Positions 17,837-27,334 of a stretch of 47,769 nt of DNA are shown here, piece by piece; the first letter of the stretch is position 1, and the number at the start of each line of letters is the position of its first letter. Both the position numbers and the translations under genes were made by a program. Origin of the DNA: Dethiosulfatibacter aminovorans DSM 17477. GTDB lineage: Bacteria > Bacillota > Clostridia > Tissierellales > Dethiosulfatibacteraceae. The stretch spans positions 1 to 47,769 of the forward strand of contig NZ_FQZL01000031.1 in the NCBI RefSeq assembly GCF_900142005.1, given 5' to 3'. The notes beneath the pieces were generated by a model, which did no database searches, had not been told where the DNA came from, and was given only the letters and a program-made list of their open reading frames with translations.

Positions 17837-20800
17837 CTACTCATCCAACAAACTTATCTGGCTTGCCCTGCTGTACAGGTAAGCTTTTTCAAGCTTTTCA
17901 TCTACTTTCAAGCCGGCAAAATTATTTTCTTCAATATCCAGATATTCCTGTCTCATCATATTCTGGCGAATTTTAATGCTATAAACCAGATTGAAGCTAT
18001 TGATTACTGCACCTTCTTTGATATCTGACAGGCAAATCAGTTGAGTATCATACTTGTTTGCGATATCAAACATTGGTTTCAGCAAGTGTCCTGATGTTAT
18101 TGGTCCAAATGGATTATCCATAATCAAAACTTTACTTTCTTCTTTTTTCTTGAATAAGTCAACTGCTTGAGTATTTTTACGGCTATATGAAATCAGTGCA
18201 ACCAACAAAGAGAAATAGGCGACGAATTTCTCCCCACCTGAATTCTTAACAATCAAATCCTCCCATGACATCATATGCCTGTTCTTTTCATAAATATCCA
18301 CCTTGTAGGCTTTTACCTTAAAGTTCTCAAGATTACTGATGACATTTAGCAACTCTTTAGTTGACAGAACCTTGTTAATATTTTTTCTTATCCTAATTTC
18401 TTCCTCATTTTTCTTGATTTCATTTGTTATGTTTTCCAGGCAGATAAGTATATGGTCCTTGATCTTCTCCTTGGCAATTTCATCACTTTGTATCTTGTCA
18501 TATTGTATATCAAGTATTTTTCTCTTAACCCCATCAAACTCAATGCTTGAGTTATCGACAACTTTTGGGATCTCATCATAAACGTTCTTTGCTTCCATGT
18601 AAGCATGTTCAATCAAGTCATTTTTGCTATGCTTAAGCTGATCAATTTTACTTTGCATAAGCTTAAGGGTACTGTTTAATAATTCATCATAAAAGGATAT
18701 ACGCTCAGTCAAATAATAGTATTTTTCATAGTTACGTGTCAGATTATCAATCTGTGAATATATACCTTTAATTGCTTCCTCCACCGTATTGGAAACAGTA
18801 TTTGCATAAGCACTTTTTACTGCTTTACAAATTTTATCAAATGCACTAATTGAAACGCCTGAATTCTTTATTGAATCGCCAAATTGCTCAATTAACTCTT
18901 TAACTCTACCTTCAGTCTTTTCATTAATCTCGATTTCTACATCCTGCTCATATTGTAATTGGGCTACCGATTCAATTTTCGACTCTATACGTGTGTTTAG
19001 AATATTCAAAAGATTTTTTTGATTAGTCAACCTGTTAATTTTATCTCTTAACGACCTAATACTTGTTCTTATTTTTTCCAGTCTATTCTTGAAGTCACCT
19101 TTAATCTCACTCCTATCCAAAATATGATTTCCATTGAGACTTTTAACTTTGATTTTCCTTGCTTCATCCAGTCTTATTATCTTATTTTCCGTATTCCTCT
19201 CATCCTTATCATGCTTTTCCCTCAATTCATTATATCGATTAATTTCATCCTGCAATTCTTCTTCAATTCTAGCAGAATATACGACAGTTTGTACATCTTC
19301 CAAATTCAATCCAAGACGTCTTATATTATCTGTCGATCTGCCTATGTCTTTAATAGTACCTTTTAGCCGCGCCTCTATCACTGTTACATCATCTGAAACA
19401 TTTTTCTTACAGGCTTCTAGCATACCTTCAAGTTCCTCCAATGTTGCATCAATGATTATTTCATCCGCAGCCTCTTTATAAAGATCATATTTATCTTCAA
19501 TTCTATTTAACTTTTCTACTTTTAATGACTGATCAAACTTTGAATTCTCAATACTATTACCTAACCTCTCTGCATCATTACTCAGGTTGGTAATTTCTTT
19601 ATTTAACTTTTCTATTACAGTTACAATTTTCAGCAATTCCTTATTCTTAAGACAGTAGTCATTATCTTTATCTAAGTAGTCCTTGAACAGACCACTATTC
19701 TTTAGGCATTTCTTTTTATCCTCTAATAATTCTCGACACTTGTCCTCATAATTCCTAAGTTGCTTATTTAATTGTTCTATTGATTCCAGCAGCTCACTAT
19801 GCTCAGCAGTCATTTTGCCAAGTCGATTAGAAATCTCATTTCGGTTTTTATAAAAATCTTTTTCATCCTCAAGTGACCACTTAAAATCATTCACCACTTT
19901 TAAGGCATTGATGTATTGTTCCGCAACCTCTAAAGCCTCTTTTTTTTCATTATTCAAGACATCTATTTGCTTCTCAATTTTCTGGATATGTGTATCCATT
20001 CCATCATTGTCATATTTTAACAGTGATGGATTACTCAATATCTGCCTGTCATTATCTTCTATCGTCATTTCTTTGTCTGCATGACTAAAAAGGGGAACCA
20101 ATTGACTTAGGTCTATATCTTCGACTAATTCAGCAATTATTTCCCGTTCTTTCTCTGTTGCAATTAAACCGTAAGGGAGCAAGGGGTTTTTTAGTATAAT
20201 TTTTTCACGATTTGCCCTGGATAATTCCCTCAAGTACTGCTCTCCTGTATATACAGCAAAATTATTATCTTGTAATGTATTGATTAAGGTCGCAGGGAGA
20301 TAACTTATTCCTTCTTTAATACCATTAATCATCTTAGATAGCTCATTGATTTCCATATCAGTAGTAACAGCCTTACGTGTCCACTCTTCATAAGAATTTC
20401 GCAAATAGGCCACTATGACTTCTTTGTCAAAGACAGAAAATTGATTATTGCAATACCTTGAAATAATTTTTATAACTTTGGATTTTTCGTCTTCATATTG
20501 GGCAATCGCATTCTTGTTACTAAATTGCTCATTTTCCTCTTCTCTTATTTTCTGGTCCATATCTGACAAACGCTTGTTTTCAGTTTTTATTTGATCATCA
20601 CACTCAGAAATGTTCTTTTTAACCCTTTCATGTTCTAAATCAAGGTCTTCTAGCTTTGTATCATAGACATTAATTACTTCATTAATATCTTCTTGGTTCA
20701 ATTCACCCAACAGTGGGTTTCTTGGTAGTGATATACCAAGCTCTTCAAGCAACTTACTCTCATATTTGAGAAAATCTTCTGTTTTAGCCTCCAATCCGCC

Positions 20801-22240
20801 CTTCCTGGTACTTAGTCTATTCACTTCCTTGTTCTTTATATTTACCTGTTCAGATATTTCAGTTTTTTTTGCCTTGGATTTTTTTAGTTCATCCTCATTT
20901 TTATTAATTTCTTCTCTTAAGGATTCAATTTGTTTTGAATACAGGCACTTCAATGAATATTCAATTTGACTCATTTCTTTCAAGAGGTCTTCCTGATTTT
21001 TTGTTGCATTGTCCAGTAGCTTTTTCTGTTCGGCTTCCTCTTTCATTTTTTCCTTTATGACTTCATATTCACGAGCTCCCTGCTGTAATTTCAATTCATT
21101 TTGCTGCTGTTCAATGGCCGTATTGACCTTACCTAATTCTTCTCTGATTTGTCCAAGTCTCTCTGTCAATTCATCTTTTTCATTATCAATCTTGTGAATT
21201 TCATAGGATTTCTCTTCTAGATCAATATGCTGGATTTCGCGTTCCTTGACCTCTACTTCACCTTTCATCTGTTCTTCATCTGCTATCATTTTTTCCATTT
21301 TATTTGAAAAGAAATGATAAATTCCAACTAGTTCTTTTTTCTTTTTATCTTCATCATCAAGCAGCCCACAAATTTCTTTAGATGCTTCATCAATTTTTGT
21401 AAGATCATATTTGAATTTTTCTATTTCATCATACTCTTGAATAAAACTTTCATTTTCCACTTCTGAACTTGCAACTTGAACCATCATTTCCTCAAGCTTT
21501 TGATGGTCTGACATTTTGTCTTCTGTTGATTTGTCCAAGACCTTCTCAATATACTTAATGACCCATTGCTCCATTACTTGTCTTGAACTTTTACACTTTG
21601 CAAACACTTCCGAAACGCCATGCTCAGCTTGATTAATGCTGACCATTAATTCTTTCCATTCATTCCTGGATATACTGTACATATTCAGTCTGCGCTCATA
21701 TGTCACTTGTTCGTCTTTTGTGGAATTGTAATAATTGATATCATAATTCCCCTTGTTTTCTTCAGATTTAAGCAACTTCTTGATATCATTATATCCGGCA
21801 ACGACAATACCGTTGTTCTTTACTTCTGTTATGGGTATATTTTTAATATCATATTTATTTCCTTCTTCATAATGATGGCTAAATGTGTAAAAACGCAGGT
21901 TCAAATTATCCTCTTCTGCATTTGGATTATAGTTCATTGTAGGTGAAATTCCGATTCCGGTTAGTAAATAACCGGCTCCGTCATCAAGAAGCCATTCAAT
22001 CATGATATAAGCCGGATCTTTCTTTCCAATAAAAAAATCACTTATAGGACGGCCTAAAAGCTTTGTTTTTGGTACGATAGGCTGCAAGATTGTCTGTACC
22101 AGAACAGATTTTCCCCCACCATTGGCAAGGCTAAGGAGTGCATTTTCCCCATTATAAAAATCGAAGGTTTCATCTATAATGTGTCTGCGATTATTATTGT
22201 ATGAAAAATTTGTTATACGGAGTCTATTTATTTTCGGCAT
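17837..22240 (-). CDS. jetC: Wadjet protein JetC (SMC/MukB-like ATPase)
   Basis: About 1,467 residues. This is the SMC-like motor of the Wadjet anti-plasmid system, which extrudes circular DNA by ATP-driven looping until JetD cuts it. The N-terminal Walker A, NGGGKS, is at ~40-45. Two long coiled-coil arms occupy the middle, with a less coiled hinge region between them. The C-terminal head has the ABC signature VKNSGGEKF and Walker B VLIMDNPFG. Acidic Asp-Asn replaces the usual Asp-Glu at Walker B, as is common in this family. The ATG at 22240 follows AAAGGAG; the longer frame uses TTG at 22261. It begins 1 nt after the JetB stop. Confidence 0.93.
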   Translation of the reverse strand: MPKINRLRITNFSYNNNRRHIIDETFDFYNGENALLSLANGGGKSVLVQTILQPIVPKTKLLGRPISDFFIGKKDPAYIMIEWLLDDGAGYLLTGIGISPTMNYNPNAEEDNLNLRFYTFSHHYEEGNKYDIKNIPITEVKNNGIVVAGYNDIKKLLKSEENKGNYDINYYNSTKDEQVTYERRLNMYSISRNEWKELMVSINQAEHGVSEVFAKCKSSRQVMEQWVIKYIEKVLDKSTEDKMSDHQKLEEMMVQVASSEVENESFIQEYDEIEKFKYDLTKIDEASKEICGLLDDEDKKKKELVGIYHFFSNKMEKMIADEEQMKGEVEVKEREIQHIDLEEKSYEIHKIDNEKDELTERLGQIREELGKVNTAIEQQQNELKLQQGAREYEVIKEKMKEEAEQKKLLDNATKNQEDLLKEMSQIEYSLKCLYSKQIESLREEINKNEDELKKSKAKKTEISEQVNIKNKEVNRLSTRKGGLEAKTEDFLKYESKLLEELGISLPRNPLLGELNQEDINEVINVYDTKLEDLDLEHERVKKNISECDDQIKTENKRLSDMDQKIREEENEQFSNKNAIAQYEDEKSKVIKIISRYCNNQFSVFDKEVIVAYLRNSYEEWTRKAVTTDMEINELSKMINGIKEGISYLPATLINTLQDNNFAVYTGEQYLRELSRANREKIILKNPLLPYGLIATEKEREIIAELVEDIDLSQLVPLFSHADKEMTIEDNDRQILSNPSLLKYDNDGMDTHIQKIEKQIDVLNNEKKEALEVAEQYINALKVVNDFKWSLEDEKDFYKNRNEISNRLGKMTAEHSELLESIEQLNKQLRNYEDKCRELLEDKKKCLKNSGLFKDYLDKDNDYCLKNKELLKIVTVIEKLNKEITNLSNDAERLGNSIENSKFDQSLKVEKLNRIEDKYDLYKEAADEIIIDATLEELEGMLEACKKNVSDDVTVIEARLKGTIKDIGRSTDNIRRLGLNLEDVQTVVYSARIEEELQDEINRYNELREKHDKDERNTENKIIRLDEARKIKVKSLNGNHILDRSEIKGDFKNRLEKIRTSIRSLRDKINRLTNQKNLLNILNTRIESKIESVAQLQYEQDVEIEINEKTEGRVKELIEQFGDSIKNSGVSISAFDKICKAVKSAYANTVSNTVEEAIKGIYSQIDNLTRNYEKYYYLTERISFYDELLNSTLKLMQSKIDQLKHSKNDLIEHAYMEAKNVYDEIPKVVDNSSIEFDGVKRKILDIQYDKIQSDEIAKEKIKDHILICLENITNEIKKNEEEIRIRKNINKVLSTKELLNVISNLENFKVKAYKVDIYEKNRHMMSWEDLIVKNSGGEKFVAYFSLLVALISYSRKNTQAVDLFKKKEESKVLIMDNPFGPITSGHLLKPMFDIANKYDTQLICLSDIKEGAVINSFNLVYSIKIRQNMMRQEYLDIEENNFAGLKVDEKLEKAYLYSRASQISLLDE

Positions 22241-22241
22241 A

Positions 22242-22934
22242 TTATAATGCTCCTTTCTCAAAAGCCCTGTTTATACTTGTCAGTCTATCTGCATGCAGGT
22301 AATACTGTCTCATTAACGTATCAAGTTTGCTTGTAGTTCTAATCTGTTCCTCAACGATATAGGCAAGCTTTTGATCTTCTAATATTTTACAGACCTTCTT
22401 TATGATATTGTATTTTGTTTTTTGCTTCGTTTCATGGTCTGTAAGTAGAGCATTCCATAGCTTAACTGAAGACTGAATATTGATCATATACTCTTCTTCC
22501 AAATCATTGGTTTCTTCTTCATCCAATGATTCCAATCGGGTAAACCGTTCATCAAGTTTTGATATCAAATGGTTTATTTGGATAAAGTCCACTTTTTTGG
22601 GATCTCTATTGGCTCCACTGTAGAACTCATATAAGATGTACATTATAATGTAATATCCTAAATAAACATCTTTTAGCTTCGCATTGCTCCCGAAGTATTG
22701 TCTAAATTCTGCCGGTTTTTGGCCCAAAATGAACCCGTCAAGCTTGGGAACAAGGTATACCGTATCATCAAAATTCAAGAATTTGCATTCAAACTCCTCT
22801 TCAAACATGGACAAAACCTCTTGAACATCTATCTCAATAAAAGAACTATATAAATCAAAGTTATCTTTTTTACTCAATTCACCGTTTAATACCAATTCCT
22901 TAAAAATTTTTATTGCTGCTTTCATTGATTCCAT
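22242..22934 (-). CDS. jetB: Wadjet protein JetB (kite-like subunit)
   Basis: A 230-residue protein in the position, and of the size, of JetB (MksE-like, DUF6063-type in type II systems). It is mostly helical and acidic, with winged-helix-like sequence and no enzyme motif. It should bridge the JetA kleisin and JetC. Its start codon shares one base with the JetA stop (TAATG), and its stop is 1 nt from the JetC start, so the complex is translated as a coupled unit. The assignment rests on context and layout more than on a signature. Confidence 0.82.
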   Translation of the reverse strand: MESMKAAIKIFKELVLNGELSKKDNFDLYSSFIEIDVQEVLSMFEEEFECKFLNFDDTVYLVPKLDGFILGQKPAEFRQYFGSNAKLKDVYLGYYIIMYILYEFYSGANRDPKKVDFIQINHLISKLDERFTRLESLDEEETNDLEEEYMINIQSSVKLWNALLTDHETKQKTKYNIIKKVCKILEDQKLAYIVEEQIRTTSKLDTLMRQYYLHADRLTSINRAFEKGAL

Positions 22935-24532
22935 TAGTCCACCACCTCAAACAATAAATCAGACATACAAATTTCTTCTCGTATTTTCATGCCGTTATCT
23001 TCGTATTCAATAACTTCAGTAATTTCATTTTCTATCTTCTCGACTTTTACAGCATTTATCCCCCTTATACCGTCAACCTGCTCTTCAATCTCCAACAAAC
23101 ACCGTTCAAGATTGAAATTCTCACTGGCACCCATAATCACTTTATTGTTACCTGAATAAAAGTCTGCCAACTTAATTGTTTCAATATCAAATAACCTGAA
23201 TGCTATTCCATATAGCTGCCTGTCCCGGCTTAAGTTTAAAAATTCATCTGGGTCCTTTGCTTTTAAAACATCAATAATCTCACTGAGGGTAATTTTACGG
23301 CAGCTGCAGATTTCTTCAAATAGCAGTCTTGTAATTCTCACATGTTTCTTGCTAATCGACAATATACGCTGGTTTTCAATCTCATCCTCATACTCTTCAG
23401 TATTAATAAAATGTGGGATATCGGCTTCAGAATCCTTGAAAATCATCTGTTGACTGTATATTTGATCAATGCTCAACAGCTTTTTTATTTGAGGTAGAAA
23501 CAAGGGTTCCAATAAGGAAATACATTGATCCAATACGTTTTCATAATTTTCTAAAGGCTCAAGTATATTCTCTTCTATATTGAATCGCTTAACAAAGCTA
23601 TATTCAAAGGAGCGTTTAATGGTATCCATATATAGATCACTCAGGTTATGGCGACTCAAAATAAGATTTCTCTGCTCACTGATGGCAACGCCGAGGTTAT
23701 AATTTATTTCTCTGATCTCCCTTAGTGCTTTTGTCAGCTTATCCTCCATTTGATGACTATGGTCCAATTCTTCTTTTATCTTATCTCCTGCTTGCTGAGT
23801 CATATTTCGAATGTCACTCATGGTTTCATATTCATCATCAAGCATGCTGTAGGTTCCTTTTAATAGTTGCTCATACTTATCAATGTCTACATCATTGATA
23901 TTCTGTCGTATAGACAAGATGAAGTTCTCCACTTCTTTCTTCTTCTGTCTTACATAGGTAATAAGCTCAACGCTCTGTCTGACGGCATTTGAAAACTTTT
24001 TACGCTTAACGTATTCCTTTAACTTTAACTGCTCAATTGTCAGTTGAATTTCTTCATCAACCTCTCTGGTCCTAAAAAGAAAATCATATCCTTGATTTGT
24101 CAGCATATAATTCAACTTTCTGCTATCACCTTCGACAACAATCTTGTCAGCGATTAAACGAACAGGTATGTCTTCCCTCATATTCTTAGAATAATTAAAG
24201 GCACTATATGTCCTTCTTTCTCCGTTATTTTGAAGGATATCTCTAATAATATAACCACTAAGTTCCTTGAGCTCAGCTCTACTTAATTTCAATTCATAAT
24301 GTTCCCGGAGCAGTGCATCAATAAATTCTTCAATATGCCCGGAATCACATTCATTGTTTTCCTCCAGAGTTTTTTCCATGACAAATAAAAGCACCGATAC
24401 AATAATATTGGTAAGGTCATTCCCCTGAAACCTTCCTTCAATTTTTGTATCCCTGCCTCTACGATTGACAATTGAATCTACAACACCAATCCACTCCATT
24501 CGTTTCTCAAATTTATCCAAAAACTCCATCAT
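22934..24532 (-). CDS. jetA: Wadjet protein JetA (kleisin-like subunit)
   Basis: A 532-residue protein that fits JetA (MksF-like, DUF5716-type). The N-terminal ~150 residues are winged-helix-like, with an RRTYSAFNYSKNM segment. A long charged helical middle contacts JetC heads in known Wadjet complexes, and an acidic C-terminal domain follows. No catalytic motif is expected or seen. It begins 1 nt after the JetD stop. Together with the D-A-B-C order it points to a type II-like Wadjet locus. Confidence 0.85.
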   Translation of the reverse strand: MMEFLDKFEKRMEWIGVVDSIVNRRGRDTKIEGRFQGNDLTNIIVSVLLFVMEKTLEENNECDSGHIEEFIDALLREHYELKLSRAELKELSGYIIRDILQNNGERRTYSAFNYSKNMREDIPVRLIADKIVVEGDSRKLNYMLTNQGYDFLFRTREVDEEIQLTIEQLKLKEYVKRKKFSNAVRQSVELITYVRQKKKEVENFILSIRQNINDVDIDKYEQLLKGTYSMLDDEYETMSDIRNMTQQAGDKIKEELDHSHQMEDKLTKALREIREINYNLGVAISEQRNLILSRHNLSDLYMDTIKRSFEYSFVKRFNIEENILEPLENYENVLDQCISLLEPLFLPQIKKLLSIDQIYSQQMIFKDSEADIPHFINTEEYEDEIENQRILSISKKHVRITRLLFEEICSCRKITLSEIIDVLKAKDPDEFLNLSRDRQLYGIAFRLFDIETIKLADFYSGNNKVIMGASENFNLERCLLEIEEQVDGIRGINAVKVEKIENEITEVIEYEDNGMKIREEICMSDLLFEVVD

Positions 24533-24533
24533 A

Positions 24534-25586
24534 CTAACTTCTCTTTTCTAATTTCTTTTTTAATAACCCGTATGGCAATATTTCCTGCGGTATAAATTTA
24601 CCTTTATCCAACAGCTCTTTCATACACGTCACCTGTTTCTCAGTAAAATAACTGAAGAATACCTTTCCTTGACTTGGTTGCTGATCTTCACTGCAATCCG
24701 GCATTATGGCTTTTACAGATTCATCAATCATATCCAAATACGCTTGTTTTAATAAGTTGATCTTTAACTCAGGGTTTACCCTAACTAAATTTTCAAATAT
24801 TTCGATCCCCTCCATATCCAGATCACCGAAATAATAAAAGTTTCCAGGAAGACTTTGGTCATAATATGACATGGCAAATTCTGTTAAAGAATCTCTTTTC
24901 CTGATTATCTTCTTTCCTTCACCAAAAATCAAGGAATTGAAGCGGATACCATAAATTGAATCATTCCCTTTGTTAAGTAGTTTTCTAAGTGTATACCAAG
25001 TATCCTTATTTTCAATAATCAATACATTTATTTGGTTTTCACTGTATTCAGAATCAATGGAATGTTCAAAAAATGGTTCTGGTGTGTGGTACATATTCAA
25101 GTAATTCTCAAGACTTCTATTGAAACTAAAGACGGATTTACAAGTCGAATCCAATCTAATCATTTTTTCTTTCCCAAAAATCTGGAATGACCTTTCATTA
25201 ATTGAAGCAGGATCATCTATAAGAAATCCATTCTTCCTGATGAAATTATCAATTGTAAGAACAGTATCTCTCTCTGATATGTATTTTGAAGTGTTGGCAA
25301 GATAACCGTCTATATTAAATACAGGATGTAATCCTTTGATTTCATCTGTGTGGCAATCAATTTTCTTCTCAACTCTTAAAACCTGATATCTTTTATGCAG
25401 AGTTGGTTTGAGACCGTTCGGCCCGGATCTCTTGATTGCTTTTATTATTGAATCATCAACTAGATGATTCATAGTATTATAGTATTCGTCATATTCACCT
25501 TTAAAGACTGCTCTGAGAGCCTTTTCATCAACTCTTTTGCCTTGAAAATTTTCAAGAATATATTCTTTGAATTTTTTATACTCCAT
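24534..25586 (-). CDS. jetD: Wadjet protein JetD (Toprim nuclease subunit)
   Basis: A 350-residue protein and the nuclease of the Wadjet system. The C-terminal half carries a Toprim fold: an upstream acidic strand (VLIIENKDTWYTL) and the DxD motif in FYYFGDLDMEG, which hold the catalytic metals. The N-terminal half is DNA- and JetABC-binding, with an arm-like helical region. The start is read as the ATG at 25586, 8 nt after GAGGG; a GTG at 25595 overlaps that site. It is the first gene of the four-gene operon, with 1 nt between its stop and JetA. Confidence 0.9.
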   Translation of the reverse strand: MEYKKFKEYILENFQGKRVDEKALRAVFKGEYDEYYNTMNHLVDDSIIKAIKRSGPNGLKPTLHKRYQVLRVEKKIDCHTDEIKGLHPVFNIDGYLANTSKYISERDTVLTIDNFIRKNGFLIDDPASINERSFQIFGKEKMIRLDSTCKSVFSFNRSLENYLNMYHTPEPFFEHSIDSEYSENQINVLIIENKDTWYTLRKLLNKGNDSIYGIRFNSLIFGEGKKIIRKRDSLTEFAMSYYDQSLPGNFYYFGDLDMEGIEIFENLVRVNPELKINLLKQAYLDMIDESVKAIMPDCSEDQQPSQGKVFFSYFTEKQVTCMKELLDKGKFIPQEILPYGLLKKKLEKRS

Positions 25587-25628
25587 ATCTTGCACCCTCT
25601 AGATCCATACCAATTCAACACAATTCAT

Positions 25629-26141
25629 TCAACTTATCAAACGGTGTTTTAAAGCCAGCTCATCATTCATAACTAATATATTTATATCATAAATTGATAA
25701 ATATGCCTTCATTTCCTTGTAAAGTGCGTCTCTTAAAGGAGGTAACCATTCTTTCTTGTGTCCATTAATAACCAAAATGAAATTGATTACCACTTTACCC
25801 AAATCATCCCTTGTTATAAATTCTGGTCTTTGAAATTCACTTAAATGATCCCTGCCAACTCTTAACGAAAGAATAATGTTGAAAGTATTAATAAACTTTT
25901 CATTAATTTCTTTAATAAATTCCGGAAACCGTTCTTTTGAACCCGGTTTAGGAGAACTGCTCTTTGCCTCGACAACACTATACACCTCATCCTTGTCATT
26001 TTCAGCCTTTAAAAAGAATTCAGAAATCTTACATGCATAAAACCGCTTGGTGTACACATCCTCTTTTTCAATATAATAAACATTCTCCTTGCTAAAAGGA
26101 CCAAACTTCATACCTGATTCTTCAATTACAATCTTATCCAT
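25629..26141 (-). CDS. small PD-(D/E)XK-like partner of the ATPase
   Basis: A 170-residue protein without a family name that I can give. A VYSVVEAKSSSP segment places E58-A-K60 at the end of a beta strand, the E-x-K half of a PD-(D/E)XK nuclease centre; acidic residues E41 or D49-D51 could supply the other carboxylate. The remainder alternates strands and helices, as in that fold. It starts 1 nt after the stop of an ABC-type ATPase gene and is clearly co-expressed. An ATPase plus small nuclease is a common two-gene defence plan (Septu is one example), but the nuclease here is not HNH. The assignment is tentative because only one motif is evident. Confidence 0.6.
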   Translation of the reverse strand: MDKIVIEESGMKFGPFSKENVYYIEKEDVYTKRFYACKISEFFLKAENDKDEVYSVVEAKSSSPKPGSKERFPEFIKEINEKFINTFNIILSLRVGRDHLSEFQRPEFITRDDLGKVVINFILVINGHKKEWLPPLRDALYKEMKAYLSIYDINILVMNDELALKHRLIS

Positions 26142-26142
26142 C

Positions 26143-27156
26143 TTAGTAATCCGCCTCTATCTCTTCCTCATAAATTCTAATTGATTCATTAACTATTTCA
26201 TTGTCCGGCATTTCAATTTGAAGATCGCTAGTAAAACTATTCCCCTCATTATCTAGTGAAATAATTGGAATAGATATATCTTCACGCTTTGCAATTATAT
26301 GAAGTTTCTTTAGTACAAAATATGAATGAGTTGCAATGAATACCTGTATCTGATTGTCGGTCAATACTTTAAGAATCTCCATGAACTGTGAAATTGCCTT
26401 AGGATGAATTGCCGCTTCAGGTTCGTCTATAAAAATCACTGATTCTTTATCCAAATATCTGTTTCCAAGTAAATGATCTAATATGGATATTTTTTTGATA
26501 CCTTCAGCAGTTGAGTGAATAGAAAACTTTTGATTTCCTCTTTTGAAATACCAATTATTATCTACCGAATCAAACTCAACTCTACCATCAATAATTTTAT
26601 CAAGCATTTCTCTAGATTTAGCAAATTCCTTATAATTTTTGCCTTTACTTTTGGGGATTTTGAGTGCTTTTACTAAATCATAATAAGTATCATCAAATCC
26701 AAACAATCTGTCATTTTCACGACTTTCCAAAATAACATCATATAGTGACAAAACCTCTTTTGCAGGCAAAAATATGGAATTCTCTTTTCTTATATCAACA
26801 TTATTTCTTATTCTGGTAATATTTTTGGTTGCTGATTTTCCAAACGAAAATTCAAATTCTCTGTTATTGAATTTCATTTCATATTTTAGCGGATTATCCG
26901 CCCCTTTCATAACAAGATCACCGATCTTGTTAACTTGATAAGTCCAATGCAATTTATCCACTAGTAATTCAGAATCTTTTTTCATTTCATTTCCTCTACG
27001 ATATACTTCAATGGTCTTCAATGAAGCATATAAGGATTTGAGCAAAAAAGTCTTCCCACTTCCATTCTCACCAACAATTACATTTATCTTTCCTAAATTA
27101 TTCCATTCAAGTTCTTCAATAACACCAAAATTACTCAACTTAATATTTTGAATCAT
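26143..27156 (-). CDS. ABC/OLD-type AAA ATPase
   Basis: A 337-residue protein with the layout of stand-alone SMC-like ATPases of defence loci (AAA_15/AAA_21 type). The Walker A is GENGSGKT (29-36). A STAEGIKKI segment may be the degenerate signature, SVIFIDEPEAAIHPK is Walker B plus D-loop, and FIATHSYFVLKKL is the switch histidine. It ends soon after, so it lacks the Toprim nuclease of full OLD proteins. AAGGAG lies 5 nt before the ATG. It is followed, with a 1-nt gap, by a small nuclease-like protein that is probably its effector. Confidence 0.88.
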   Translation of the reverse strand: MIQNIKLSNFGVIEELEWNNLGKINVIVGENGSGKTFLLKSLYASLKTIEVYRRGNEMKKDSELLVDKLHWTYQVNKIGDLVMKGADNPLKYEMKFNNREFEFSFGKSATKNITRIRNNVDIRKENSIFLPAKEVLSLYDVILESRENDRLFGFDDTYYDLVKALKIPKSKGKNYKEFAKSREMLDKIIDGRVEFDSVDNNWYFKRGNQKFSIHSTAEGIKKISILDHLLGNRYLDKESVIFIDEPEAAIHPKAISQFMEILKVLTDNQIQVFIATHSYFVLKKLHIIAKREDISIPIISLDNEGNSFTSDLQIEMPDNEIVNESIRIYEEEIEADY

Positions 27157-27334
27157 GATAACTCCTTATTAAATTCATATTTTTCCTACATAGCCTTAAC
27201 AATAACTCATAGTTATATTCTACAACCATTGATTATTACCACAATAGTTCACAAAGTCATTCAAAGGCACTACTAATCATTCCCAGCTGAGTCAGATACC
27301 TCTTTTGTTCGATTTTTACTCCTATTCAGCAGTG

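Noticed and set aside
26143..27156. PARIS (AriA/AriB) system
   Set aside because: The ATPase is similar in type, but its partner is a 170-residue ExK protein, not the DUF4435 AriB effector.
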